Shown here: in pieces, positions 21,200 to 32,881 of the stretch
Position numbering within the stretch: the stretch's first letter is position 1
Layout: each line of letters starts with the position of its first letter
Origin: Neoceratodus forsteri
Lineage: Eukaryota > Chordata > Ceratodontiformes > Ceratodontidae
Length of the DNA: 64,000 bases
Direction: 5' to 3'
Assembly: GCA_016271365.2 (NCBI GenBank)
Contig: CM057456.1
Span: 608,473,501-608,537,500 of the forward strand
Notes under the pieces: generated by a model
Database searches by the model: none
The model's input: only the letters and a program-made list of their open reading frames with translations
Told to the model about the DNA's origin: nothing
Position numbers and translations under genes: made by a program

Positions 21200-21537
21200 A
21201 ATGGTTTCATTTGCCTTTGAGTCTGACCAAGACCTTAATTGTTCATTTATCTAGAATTAGAGACATGATAAGCTACAGATCATACAAATACTTAGTTTTT
21301 CTGGATTTTAATTTTGCCACCCAACAGAGACATCATAAGTTCCCTGCACCGTGCCAGAAACTGCTGGAGATGGGTGTAAAGTTTCAGCTTTTAGCACCAG
21401 CAAAGCTCAGAATAAAGTACAAAAGCAATCTGTACATTTTCTTTGAAGTGGACTATGTCACAGAGTTTAATCATACACAATTTGAAAAGGAGTCAAGCAA
21501 ATTTAATGACACGGATGAGATTCACCGACTCTTTTAG
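21200..21537 (+). pseudogene. L1-type ORF1, C-terminal domain
   Basis: The open frame contains FNFATQQRHHKF, PCQKLLEMGVKFQLLAPAKL and RIKYKSNLYIFFE. This follows the pattern of L1/Tx1 ORF1 C-termini (ATQQRRKAF...LLYPAKLRI), the nucleic-acid chaperone of L1-type elements. The N-terminal coiled coil and most of the RRM are missing. Confidence 0.7.
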
Positions 21538-22189
21538 AAGAAGAAATGATTGTCATGACAAAATAAATATTGGATTGCTAATTCACTTTTAATTTTTTCC
21601 AGTTAAATAAATGCATTTTTGGAGCTTTAGAGCTTAGATTGAATGGGACATTTTTGATGACAAATATAATTTTGATTCCAGGGATAAAATCCCATGTCCT
21701 GGTTTAAGATTTTTTATTATGTGAAATTAACATAATAATTATGCGCGATATATAGATCCAAATGAGGAAATACAGTAATTTTCATTAGCCTGGCTATCCA
21801 AATTTAATAGTAATAGTCCTGAATGATTAATTTTAGGTGTAGGTAGTAACTGTGTACTCTTACTCTCTCTCCACATGTCATGGACTAATTTTCCAATATA
21901 CTTAGATAATGGAATGATAGTATCAATGTTACGTTTAAGAAAACGTCATGTTCTGACCATTATTTGTATATGTTCTTTAAACTTTCAATAAAATAAGTTA
22001 AAAAAGGGAATGAATCATCTTTCAGAACTTTTTAGGATAATTAAGGTTATTCTGAAGGTTTATGACAAAATAGCTTGATTCGGTCTCCCTGGTTGCCCTT
22101 GTGCAAGAATTTCTAAGCTGCTCCTAGCTGAGCAAGTCATCAGGAGAGCCTGATGCTTTTTAAAGGCACAAGGTAGAGTCACAAGCTTT

Positions 22190-22430
22190 ACAAATATCAA
22201 AGAGCTCTGAAAAGACCCAGGGAAGGTTGAATCCTCTGACGTAGAACCTCTAAAAATTGGTGAGTCTATCCTAAGTAGAGATGAATTTTTATTGGAAGAA
22301 AGAAAGAGCCTTATCAATATCAATAGTGACTGAGATATTGGACCAGTCACTGTTGCAGAGGTCATCAACGAGGTAATTCAGGTTAAGAGGCCTAAATTAC
22401 CGTGACCAGATATGTTTAAGTGGGGATGAG
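22190..22430 (+). pseudogene. L1-type ORF2, start of reverse transcriptase
   Basis: One plus frame reads FLLEERKSLININSD, a stop, then VAEVINEVIQVKRPKLP and PDMFKWG, resembling the L1 fingers region before GPDGF. It breaks off at about 22440. Weakly conserved. Confidence 0.45.
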
Positions 22431-22484
22431 GGGTGGCAAATTTTGTGACCCAGTAAACCATGGTGTGGTCATTAATTAAGCTAT

Positions 22485-22620
22485 AATACCAACAGGGTGG
22501 GTGGTACTGGGCAATACTGGACTGCCCAGGGACATAATGAGCCCCAATACCACAGATGGGAGGACCTTATAGCCTCTGGAAAGTCTGATATTGCCAATAC
22601 CACCCACTGGGGAGGGTATT
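22485..22620. repeat. Fold-back (MITE-like) inverted repeat
   Basis: Two 32-base arms (22485-22516 and 22589-22620) are imperfect inverted copies starting AATACC and ending GCAATA, around a 72-base loop. Weaker similarity extends about 15 bases outwards. Family and target duplication are uncertain. Confidence 0.55.
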
Positions 22621-22911
22621 ATTGACCTTATAAAAGGGGCTACATCTTTTTTATAGGATTACATAAAAACTAAAGTAATTCTATAAAAAATGACTATAAA
22701 CATTGGAAGTAGAGACACTGTTATGTTTGTTCTGTGCTATTTCAGACCCCCTTCGATCTGTCCCCTTCCTTCTTTATTGTTTTGATGCTGACACCCTCTT
22801 GATCCACATTTTTTCATAGCCATGCCCTTGAAAGTGAGAGGGGCATGCAGGAGAAAGAAAAGATGCCATTGCTCCACAGAAAGCCATTTGTCAGATGAAA
22901 ACCTCTCCTGC

Positions 22912-23560
22912 CTGATTCAATCAAATGTTGCGGTGCAGAACAGACGTGTGTCCTTGAGCTCCAATATGGCCGACCTCCCAAGGGTCAAAATTAAACCATT
23001 TGTATGAATTATCCTGCTTTTCCAAGAAAAAGTAAGAATTAGCAGTATTTACTATAGTCAGTGTCGTTTCTGGTATTGTTACACTACGTTGCCAACTTCA
23101 GATCACTCAACGGGAAGAAAGAAGAAAAGATTTCAGTGAATTTCATCCTGTCACACCATCTACAGGCTAAATCTGGTACCTCACAATCTTTGACAGATTT
23201 GTCCAATTAACGTCTTTTCTCAAAAGTTCCCCTTAGCGATCAGCATTACTTTGAAGGCGTAGATTGAATACCTACTCCTTCATTTAAAAATAATTATTGC
23301 AATAAAACCAGCTCTCTACAGTTCTACTGTCCCTTTCTAACTCCTGTCTCCTAATATTCAAAGCAACTCTATGTTGCATACATAAACGTTGGTTCTCTTC
23401 CCGACAAAGCCTGTACACAAATTATGGTGGAAAATCTGGTTATGATGTTTGAGGGGGCAGAGTCAGATCCAGACTATAAAAACAAAAAAAAGACCACTGG
23501 AAAAGGTGGATAGTTTACCGGGTGGCTCGCAAGCTCCTGAAGCAAAATAAAACACAAACA
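22912..23560 (+). other. L1-type element 5' UTR
   Basis: The sequence begins right after the target duplication. It contains AATATGGCCGACC at about 22964, like the ATGGC-type starts of many LINE 5' UTRs. No coding motif is seen. Confidence 0.6.
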
Positions 23561-23569
23561 CTGACCAGC

Positions 23570-24322
23570 CTTTGACAGTTTTGCATTTTGAGTTAATGGT
23601 GCAGGAAATGGGTAGCATTAAGTTAATTCTCAATATGATGGCAGATGACATTAAAGTAGTGAAAAATGATTTGGCTATACAGAAAACAAGGATATCAGAT
23701 GTTGAGGCTTGAGTTGGTAATCTAGAAGATAGAGCTAACAAAGATCAGACTGGCAAAGTGACAAGCAATAGACAAATAGCTGATTTAATCACCAAAGTAG
23801 AGGATTTGGAGAGCAGGAGTAAGAGAAACAATCTAAGAGTATTTGGACTAAAAGAGGGAATTGAGGGGTCTGACCCCATTGAATTTACTAATAGACTTCT
23901 GATTTCCATAGCAGGTCCTCCACCAGGTGCTACAAGATTCTTTATTGAGAGAGTCCACAGATCCCTGAAACCCAAGCCTAAAAAAATGAGAGATCCAGAT
24001 CCTTTGTATTCCATTTGCTTGATTTTCAACAAAAAACATTTATTCAAAGAGCTTTGAGAAACTCGACTTCTATCTCTTTTGAAGGGTACAATATTAAGAT
24101 CTTTAATGATTTACCCCCAGATGTGATTTGTAGAAGGGATGCTTTTTACCCTATTAAGAGATGACTGAGAGAAGCTGGATTAAGTTATGGATTATTGCAC
24201 CCTACTAAACTTAAAATATGGTCTTCAGATGGTGTTAAAGAATATAATGGGATGGATGCTGCAAAACATGGACTAAAAAAAGACTTCCCTGTGCCCTTTG
24301 GAAATTCTGACTTTCAGCAGTA
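23570..24322 (+). pseudogene. L1-type ORF1
   Basis: A heptad-like stretch (MADDIKVVKNDLAIQKTRIS, then ITKVEDLESRSK) forms the coiled coil. The RRM begins RNNLRVFGLKEGIEG and continues to FFIERVHRSLKPKPK. After a frameshift near 24055 the C-terminal domain follows, with FNDLPPDVICRRDAFYPIKR and LSYGLLHPTKLKIWSSDGV. This is the L1 ORF1 order (coiled coil, RRM, CTD). A stop at about 23710 and the frameshift inactivate it. Confidence 0.8.
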
Positions 24323-26400
24323 AATCAGTAACATGCATAATGGTTTGATTGTGGAGAATTGCTGAACTTTGACTCTGTTTTGTGGGTAGGAGCTTTTGGT
24401 GAGTGTAGAAAATTAGGGGGGTTCAAATGCTCCTGGTTCCCTTGGTTACCACTTCATTTACCTTTATAGTCATATTTTCATAAGTTTGGCCTGGAAAAAT
24501 CTACTAAATGTAATAAGAAATTGAAGTTGTTAAGAATTAGCGGATGTGCACCACCAATACCATATGAAGTAATATGTGATGCGGGTACCACCTTTAAGGA
24601 AAAATGGGGCTCCTGATGAAGTGAAGCCAGGGTAGTGGATGGATCCTTTGTCACAGCTTCTGTTTATTAAATGCAAGAAAGGGCAGCAGGTCAGCCAGTT
24701 AGGCTTTGCTGGGGTGCCCTGTCATAAATCTCTGAATTTAGAGTGGATAATTATGATGTCCTTATTACTATCGTATTTGATGTGGGGGTGGTGCATATCT
24801 GATGAGGTGAAATATTCTTGACAATTAAAAAATAAATAGTAAGGTAAGCTGTTGTGAATTAGTTGGCCTTGTTGTGAGTACAACTTGCGTATGCAACAAT
24901 AGAAGAAATGGATAAGTGGTTCACATGGGAATCAGAGGTGTTCTTTGGCTCCCTGATTCTGATTGCCTACTTGCTGACTCTCTTTTCCCTGCCCTTTCCA
25001 GAGCTGAAGTGCACGGTATTTTTCAGTTTCAGCCATTATTTTCAAAACCAACAACTTACTTTAAAAGTCTTCTCAGCTGCCATATTAGCCAGAGTTCATG
25101 CACGAGCTGCAGTTCTGAAGATGTGGCCTCAAGCAGATCACTACACGTGGTTACATTACCACGCAGTTACGAGCAGCTTGGAACCCTGGGATTTTTATGG
25201 ACAAAATGGTAGTGAATCTGCAGCTCAATCTGAGGATACCTATTTATTGGACTGAATTGGGGCACGGTACTATTTATTTACTCGTTCTAACTCTAGAATT
25301 GAAGGATTTCTGTGTCGGCTGATAGATCGACTTGCTTGGATCTTCCTGATTATCTGTTTTATGTATTTTTCCAGAGGGGGTGATACTGAAGCTTTGATCT
25401 CATGTGGTGCTTACTAAGCAATGCAGGGAACACAAGTTGCATTAATAACTATGTTTATAAAGATTTTAGAAAACGTCTTTACCTAATATGGAAATATTTT
25501 ACTGTTAAATAAGAGACTAACAAACCTTTTGCAATATGTTGTTCTATGGGTCGAGTATGAGGCGATTCTTAAGCTGCCTTCTGACTAAAGGTAAGGTTTC
25601 ATGAGGCCTTATATAGTATACTAATCAACACATTCATGTTTAGTTAATCTAGTGTGTGGATTTTTAGTTTTTAGTCTAGATGTATTTTATGATTCAGTAA
25701 CCCTTAGGATTCTTAAAAACTAGATCTTTTATATAGATTATGATGTTATTTCACTCATATATACATATTATGGTACCTGGCTAGGTTTATAAGTTAGGTA
25801 TTGTTACAATTGACTTGTTGATAGACTATCTTAAATCGGTAAGATATTAACAATTAGAATTAATATTAGAATTATTGTTATTTACTCATAAATGGGAACA
25901 GATTTGTGACAAGAGATTAGTCATAAGGTTCAAAGGTTTTCTTCTTTATAAAACCAGAATCCCTATCTTACAGAATTTAATGCATGATGCTTTGAAGAAA
26001 AAAAAGGGGGGGGTGTGCAATGAAATGAGAAGGATGATATTTTGGCTATGGGGAGGTATTGAGCTCAGGGTGAGACTCCATTTTACAGCATTTGAGAATG
26101 TTCTGGGTAGGGGATGGAATAGGTGATGAACAACATAAAGTGTTCAAGGGGGAAAGCTTCTCACCTATCATTTTAAATGATAAATGACAGGAAAACACAT
26201 ACACTAAGAAAATTAATTATTTGTATATAAGTACTTATCTGTTCTTTTTTTCCTACTATTATCTCTCTTTTCAGTTTCTATTTACTGATCTATGCATCGC
26301 TATGAACCTGCTGAATACAAAAAAAATATGTTATCAGGGTGGGAAGATGGTTATATGCCTTGCAGTTTAGAACAACAGGGAAATGTTATAGACTGACTAC
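24323..26400 (+). other. Long inter-ORF region of the L1-type element
   Basis: About 2 kb lie between ORF1 and ORF2, longer than I would expect for L1. A 115-codon frame at 24908-25255 starts MDKWFTWESEV with a hydrophobic stretch (SLILIAYLLTLFSLPF) but matches no family I know. The rest is AT-rich. It may include an unrecognised insertion. Confidence 0.4.
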
Positions 26401-26405
26401 TGTTT

Positions 26406-27290
26406 ATGATGGTTATACCTAATATGTATATTATGGGTACATGGAATGTGAAGGACCTGAACCACAAGTTAAAATGCTACTCGGTTATCAGACATCTTAA
26501 AAAATTAAATGTTTCTTTTGTTTTTTTACAAGAGACTCATCTAAAGACAGAACATTATAGTCTCATGAGGAGAGAGTGGGTGGGTCAAGTTTTTGGGGCA
26601 GGAAATAGCTCAAAAAGCAGGGGTATTGATTCTAATTAATAGGAGTAATGATTTTAAAGTATCAATACAGATAGCTAACAGTAGTGGACGTTTTCTGATT
26701 ATTCAGGGGCAAATTAATGGAGAATTGTTTACTTTGATTAACATTTATGGCCCTACAACTCCAAGCCATGAAATATTTAACACTATTCAAACTAAGCTAA
26801 CAAACATTATGCTCACAAATATTATAATGGCTGGGGACATGAACGTTATTCTGGACCCAACTCTAGAAAGATTTAAATTTAAACCGTGTAGGTCCAAGGC
26901 AGATCGTGACTTGAATGACCTAATCTCTACACATGATATGGTAGCTATCTGGAGAGATTTGCACCCAAATATTAAAGAGTTTACTTTCTGATCTCCCTGT
27001 CATAGGTCGGGCTCAAGAATACATTACTTCTTAAGCGATAAATCACTGGTAGGAAGGGTTAATTATGCAATAATTAAGTCTCTGGTCATTTCTGATCACA
27101 CTCCAGTGCTCTTAAATATTTCTGTACTACAAAACTCATGCAGATCTAAAAGGTGGAAGATTAACAATGGGGTGGTCAGTAATCCAGAGATGGTTCCAGA
27201 CATTAAACACAAAATCTCAGATTTTCTGATGCTAAATGAACTAGATGAAACTAGGAAGGGGATGATTTGGGATGCTCTCAAATGTTAGCT
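26406..27290 (+). pseudogene. L1-type ORF2, endonuclease domain
   Basis: Motifs in order: GTWNVKDL (Asn), VSFVFLQETHLK (Glu), LINIYGPT, IIMAGDMNVILDPT (GDxN), then after a stop at about 26991 SGSRIHYFL and ISDHTPVLL (SDH). All core residues of an L1 apurinic-type endonuclease are visible, but a frameshift near 26600 and a stop at the FTF block break the frame. Confidence 0.88.
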
Positions 27291-27573
27291 GAGGGGTACT
27301 CTGATAAGCATGTGCTCTCATCAGAAAAAAACAAAGAAACAATGTACAAAATGAAATGCTTAAAGAAATAAAAGAAATAGAATACAAATTGGAGTGTACA
27401 GATACAAAGGATCTTTGGGAAGAGTGGACAAAGCTTAAGACAGATTATAATGACCTAATCAGTCTAGAAGCAGAGTTTGATCAGGAAAGCTAAACTTACT
27501 TATCTAGACACAGGGTCACGTGCTTCCAAGTTGTTGACCATAAGATTAAAACAAAATACCAGCTCCACAGCCA

Positions 27574-28800
27574 GTGGCAGTAAGATCTTTGAAAGATATC
27601 AGAGAAATTCATATAGATTTTAAAAAGATTAACACAGAATTTTATGAATTTTACAAAGATATTTGTAAGTCCGAAGAACACAGCAAAAATACAGACAGCT
27701 CTACTTTTTTCAAAGACTTGCCGGTCATTGAGATATCGAAAGAGCAGGCTGTGGAATTAGAAACAGACATATCTACTGATGAAATATTAAATGCTATTAA
27801 ATCCCTCAAGAAAAATAAAACCTCTGGACCAGACAGCTTTTCAGCTAACTTTTACTATGCTTTTGCAAAAGAATTAACTCCCATTCTCAAAAAAATTATT
27901 TATGGAGGCTTTGAAAGAAGGCACACTTTCAAACGACCAAACCAGGTGCTTAATTACTTTGATACTGAAGCAAGAAAAGGACCCAACTGACTGTAATAAC
28001 TACAGACCTATCTCTCTGATAAATACAAATATGAAGATCGTGGCAAAAATTATCTCTTGTCAATTGGAATTGGTTATTCCTTCCCTAATCTCTCCACAAC
28101 AAACTAGGTTTATGAAGGGAAGAATTTCATCATATAATTTAAGAAAGATTTTTCACATACTGGGGATTGCTAACAAACTTAACAAATCATGTGGACTCCT
28201 TTCTCTAGATGCCTAGAAGGCTTTTGACAGAATTTTGTGGCCCCATATTTTTAACGTACTACATAGATAAGGTTTTCCAGATAAGTTTATAAAGTTTGTT
28301 AAAATACTATATAATAATCCGACATCAGCGTTGATTACTAATGGTATAGTGTCACCATACTTTGAGGTTACTAAGGTACCAGGCAAGGATGTCCATTATC
28401 CCCTTTGTTATTTAACCTGACAATAGACCCATTAATAAGGAAAATCAACATAGATGAAGAAATTACCAGAGTTAGTGGGGCTGGGATAGACACAGTACTT
28501 TCGTTTATGCTGATGACCTTTTAATTTCACTGACTGATATAGAAAGTTCCATTCCTAGAGTTTTAAGTGTGATAAAGAAATTTGGGGATGTATCTGGTTA
28601 TAAACTAAACCTGATAAAGACCAGCTTTCTGCCTCTTAATAATAAATGCTGTAAGGATACTGTTGTTAATTTAGGATTGTCACAGGCTTCAGAATATATT
28701 GACCATTTGGGAATAAGGGTGTATAGAACTATATCCCAAACTATAGCCAAAAACCTGACTATTACAAAAGACAACATCGTAACATCACAATAAGGTGGAA
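27574..28800 (+). pseudogene. L1-type ORF2, reverse transcriptase domain
   Basis: Visible blocks are KKNKTSGPDSFSANFYYAF, NYRPISLINTNMKIVAKII, RFMKGRISSYNLRKIFHIL, LSLDA then a stop then KAFDR (motif A), a damaged motif B near 28380, and FVYADDLLISL (motif C, both Asp kept) near 28505. GYKLNLIKTSFLPLNN follows. The sequence is typical of Tx1/L1-type reverse transcriptases. Several stops and frame changes are present. Confidence 0.88.
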
Positions 28801-29587
28801 CAAGCTACCATTGAGTACCTGGGGTAGGACTGAAACAATCAAAATGATGCTTCTGCCAGAAGCTCTTTTTATATTTTCATTATGCTTCCATGTGCTATTA
28901 ATAAGAAATGGATGGATAATATTAATTCTGAGTTTTCCAAATTCATATGGGGGTACAAAAAATTAGAATGGCTTATAACAAGTTAACCAGATCAAAAATG
29001 GAGGTGGATTGAAGATGCCTGACATATTCCTTTACTACTTGGCAGCTAGATTAGCTCAGTTATCAAAATGGTTATCAATTTTGGATACTGACTGGTATAT
29101 TCCTGAATGGGTACAAATAGAAAAAAGAATTTGCATGAGGCTGGGTGTTACTTTATATTCAACTTTTTTTGCACAGAAATTCTTGGTCCCTCATAATAAA
29201 GTTATGGTGGATTCTCTAGCGCCAATCTTAATCTCGACCCTCCACTTCTAGTAAGACAAGAATGGAGTGGGGGAAAAAATGAATAAAATCCAGGATATTG
29301 TCTGCAGAGACTCTTTCTACACATATGAAGCACTTGCCAGGAGGTAAAGGCTGACAGAAATAGGTAGGGAATTTTATAAAGATCTAAAGCAAAAAGTACA
29401 TTCAATGTTAGCCTCAAATCTTATACAAGCTCAGAAGATCAAATCTTTTTATTGCTTCCATGTACCTCTATCCATCTATCTCATTGATTTATAATTCTCT
29501 TCTAGAAGTAGCTAGAGGTCCGCTGACAGATCCCATCAGGTGGTGGTCACAAGAATTGGAGGTTAATGGGGAAGAATGGGACTGGTC
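28801..29587 (+). pseudogene. L1-type ORF2, region after the reverse transcriptase
   Basis: The plus frame carries GGGLKMPDIFLYYLAARLAQL, a block common in L1 ORF2 after the polymerase (GGL..P....YY.A..L). Then EWVQIEKRI and FYKDLKQKVHSML follow. It ends at EEWDW, where a CR1 is inserted. The next residues, SKIWNFAGKAF, lie beyond that CR1. Confidence 0.8.
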
Positions 29588-29941
29588 ATTCTCAAAGCCC
29601 TGCAGGGGGCAGGCCTTAGACAGCTAATGTTGGAACCCACTCGGGAGGGAGCAATACTAGACCTGGTACTCTCAAATGGAGAGAGGATCACAAATTTAGA
29701 AGTCAGTAGACATCTGGGAACAAGCGACCACTGTACAGTGTGCATCACAATAAGCACAACCATGGAGATGAGCCATACAAAAACAAGCATACTGGACTTT
29801 AGAAGGGCTGACTTTGGCAAAATGGGTGAATACCTGAGGAATACACTAGCAAATGGCCAAAAAGGAGGGGTGGAAGAACAATGGAGAAAAATCAAAACTG
29901 CCATCATAGAGGAAACAGATAAAGAAAACAAAGCAGAGTAA
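29588..29941 (+). pseudogene. CR1 ORF2, endonuclease C-terminal part
   Basis: The frame has LRQLMLEPTREGAILDLVLS, HLGTSDHCTVCITIS (SDH motif intact) and ILDFRRADFGKMGEYL, the end of a CR1 endonuclease. The upstream half is absent because the insert is 5'-truncated. Confidence 0.85.
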
Positions 29942-30222
29942 AAAAACACTATGGTTCTCAAAAGGTGGCAGGGAAGGTTAAGGAGAAAAGGCTGTATTCA
30001 AAAAGTATAAGGCATCACAGAAGGAGCACGACAGGGAACTGTATTAATTAAAGCAGAAAGAAGTGGGAAGGCAGTCAGAATAGCAAAAGCCCAAACTGAG
30101 GAAAAATAGCCAATTCAGTTAAGAAGGGGGATAAAACCTTTATAGGTACATTAGGGAGACATAGAAAGGTTAAGGAGGAATAGTGAAGATTAATAAGGAG
30201 AGGGAGGTGGCAGAGGGAGACA

Positions 30223-31092
30223 GTGAAAAGGCAGAGATACATGAATGAATACTTTGCTCAGTATCTCACAAAAGAAGATGAGGAGGAGTTACCTAAAGCA
30301 GACAATAGAAGCACTCTGGGTAGGGGGGTTGACACCAGTCCATTTACAGAAGAAAGAGTCCTGAAAGAACTCCTAAAACTCAAGGTGGACAAAGCAATGG
30401 GGCCTGATGGGATTCACCCCAGAATCCTAAAAGAACTAAGGGAGGACCTAGTGACACCACTGACCACACTTTTTAACAAATCATGGGAGGATGGGGTGGT
30501 ACCTGAGGACTGGAGGAGGGCAGATGTGATTCCCCTTCACAAAAGTGGGAGCAAGGCAGAAGCAGAAAACTACAGACCTGTAAGTTTGACCTCAGTGGTA
30601 GGGAAAATGATGGAATCACTTCTGAAAGAAAGAATTGTTGAGTACCTAGAGGCCAGTGGGGCACAGGACCCAAAGCAGCATGGATTTACAGCAGGAAGGT
30701 CATGTCAGATGAATCTAATAGATTTCTTTGACTGGGTGACCAAAGTAATAGACCAGGGAGGGGCTGTGGATATGGCCTACCTAGACTTTAGCAAGGCATT
30801 TGACACAGTCCCACACAAAAGATTAATAATCAAGTTAGCCAGCCTGGGAGTGGGTCCCAGGGTGGTAGCCTGGGTAGTAAACTGGCTGCACAACAGGACA
30901 CAGAAGGTAATAGTGAATGGAACACATTCTGAAGAAAGGGGGGTCACTAGTGGAGTACCTCAGGGCTCAGTACTTGGTCCAGTCCTCTTTAACATCTTTA
31001 TAGGTGACATTGCAGAGGGTCTGGAGGGAAAGGTATGCCTCTTTGCAGATGACACAAAGATCTGTAACAGAGTTGATATACAAGGGGGGTAG
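30223..31092 (+). pseudogene. CR1 ORF2, reverse transcriptase with a 289-codon open frame
   Basis: A long uninterrupted frame spans the fingers and palm: KAMGPDGIHPRILKELRED, NYRPVSLTSVVGKMMESLL, QHGFTAGRSCQMNLIDFFDW, YLDFSKAFDTVPHKRL (motif A), TSGVPQGSVLGPVLFNIF (motif B) and CLFADDTKICNRV (motif C, FADD intact). It ends at a stop after DIQGG (31090). It is the best-preserved polymerase segment in the window, but lacks an intact endonuclease and C-terminus. Confidence 0.9.
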
Positions 31093-31956
31093 AAAGGATG
31101 AGAAGGGACTTGGCAAGGTTGGAGGAATGGTCAGACATATGGCAACTTAGATTCAATGCAAAGAAGTGCAAAGTAGTGCATCTGGGAAACAAAAACCCAG
31201 GAGAAGAGTACACAATAGCAGGGGAGGTACTAACAACAAAAATGGAAAGGGAGCTGGGGTAGTCATATCAGATGATGTAAAGGTTGGTAAGCAATGTGAG
31301 AAGTCAGTAAGGAGAGCCAGGGGATACTGGGATGCATAGGAATGGGCATCACAAGTAGAAAAAGGGAAGTGGTTATACCTCTGTACAGACAGTTGGTGAG
31401 ACCTCATCTAGAGTAATGCGTGCAGTTTTGGAGACCTCATCTATGCAAGGACATAGACAGGATGGAAGCAGTCCAGAGGAGGGCAACTAAAATGGTGCAG
31501 GGTCTGCATCAGAAATCATAAGATAACAGACTGAGAGAGCTTAATATGTATACCCTTGATGAAAGGAGGGATGGGGGTACATGATAGAAACGTTCAAATA
31601 CCTCAAGGGAATCAACAAAGTCCAGGAGGGTAGCATCTTTCAGAAAAAGAGATGTGTAAGAACAAGGGGGCACAATTTAAAGATAGAGGGGGGATGGCTC
31701 AGGGGAAATGTGAGGAAATTTTTTCACGGAGAGAGTGGTGGATGCATGGAACAGCCTGGGAGGTTGTTGGGTCTAAAACAGTGGGGGAATTCAAACATGC
31801 ATGGGACAGACATAAGGCAATTGTAGTGGGGGGGTGGCAGGAAGTAGGCTGTTGGTTAACTAGAATCTGCAGCTTATCCAGTAGGTAGGGAAATGAGCAG
31901 ACTGGGTGGGCCAAGTGGTCCTTATCTATCGTCAAAATCTATGTTTCTATGTTTCT
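31093..31956 (+). pseudogene. CR1 ORF2 C-terminus and 3' end
   Basis: Frames shift several times. Readable pieces are NAKKCKVVHLGNKNPG, QFWRPHLCKDIDRMEAVQRR and FFTERVVDAWNSLGG-like sequence. The 3' UTR and tail follow. The continuous CR1 at 44.4-45.4 kb shows the undamaged order. Confidence 0.8.
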
Positions 31957-31962
31957 CTGGTC

Positions 31963-32479
31963 CAAGATATGGAATTTTGCAGGTAAGGCATTTAAAACTT
32001 CTAACCTCAGACTGCATTTTAAGATGCCACATAATCTTTGTTTCATACCAGTTCACATGCACAAAATGGGATTGAGAGAAGATTCTATTTGCCACAAATG
32101 CAAAAATGGCAGAGGATCTCTCACTCATATGTTCTGGACCTGTCTGGAGGTGCAAAATGTATGGAAAGAAATAATAGGTTGCTTTAGTAAGCTTTCCAAC
32201 TTAAAAGACAAAATGACTTTAGACACATGTATTTTTGGACACTTTATTGAAGAGGAAACATGGACACAGGAACAAAAATACTCTATTATATTAATAGGAG
32301 GTTCTGTCAGAAACATGATATTAAAACACTGGATAGACGAGACCATTCCATCTTTTAGAGAATGTATAGCTCAGTTCATTGAAGACCTCAGAACAGAAAA
32401 ATTAGCCCTTGCCTTAAATGGTCTCTCACATAAGTTTTTAGGTAGATATGAAATGGTTGAACAATATATAAAGGAATAA
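31963..32479 (+). pseudogene. L1-type ORF2, C-terminal Cys-rich region
   Basis: The frame opens with SKIWNFAGKAFKTSNLRLHF and contains CHKCKNGRGSLTHMFWTC, the C-x2-C...H-x4-C element of L1-type ORF2 C-termini. It is open to the natural end after YIKE at 32479. It continues the L1 frame interrupted by CR1. Confidence 0.88.
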
Positions 32480-32863
32480 AGTACTAGCACATAGATACTA
32501 TACTAGACAGACAGCTGGGGAATAAGCATTCATTGGATCATTTTGATAATATGGAACAGGTTGGTGGGTTTAGTTGGTGTATAGATTTCTACTGGTCAGC
32601 TTTTTGTTTTCTTCTTGCTCTGCTCTTTTTTCTTGGTTCTTATCTTCTGTCTCTCTTTTTCAGATGATTATCTCAAATAACAGCTTGATAGTAAAATAAA
32701 AAAATAGAAAGAATCTTGATCTGTAAGAAAATGAAATATTCAAAGACAATAATATTTTATTAATGATATTGTTTTAAAAGAAATATATCAATTGTATCTG
32801 TAAATGTATATTGAATATGATAAAGTTAAACTTTAACTTTATGTGCCAATAAACACTTTTATT
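32480..32863 (+). other. L1-type element 3' UTR
   Basis: AT-rich and non-coding. It ends at GCCAATAAACACTTTTATT directly before the second copy of the 18-bp target duplication. Confidence 0.75.
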
Positions 32864-32881
32864 GATGAAAACCTCTCCTGC

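Larger units (their letters stand above)
21190..22450 (+). mobile_element. L1/Tx1-type LINE fragment
   Basis: It holds the C-terminal domain of an L1-type ORF1 (21200-21537) and, about 700 bases later, the beginning of an ORF2 reverse transcriptase (about 22190-22430). Most of ORF2 is missing. The intervening DNA is AT-rich with no motif. Confidence 0.6.
29588..31956 (+). mobile_element. 5'-truncated CR1 inside the L1-type element
   Basis: A 6-bp direct repeat CTGGTC (29582-29587 and 31957-31962) bounds it, and removing it restores the L1 reading WDWSKIWNF. It starts within the endonuclease and ends with a CR1 3' UTR (GGGTGGGCCAAGTGGTCCTT) and a tail of TATGTTTC-like repeats. Length is 2369 bp. 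Confidence 0.9.
22912..32863 (+). mobile_element. L1/Tx1-type LINE with 18-bp target duplication
   Basis: The 18-mer GATGAAAACCTCTCCTGC occurs at 22894-22911 and again at 32864-32881, bracketing a complete ORF1-ORF2 LINE. Without the nested CR1 it is about 7.6 kb. The 3' end reads CCAATAAACACTTTTATT without a long poly(A). Both ORFs carry stops and frameshifts. The element is AT-rich relative to the L2 and CR1 copies. Confidence 0.9.
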
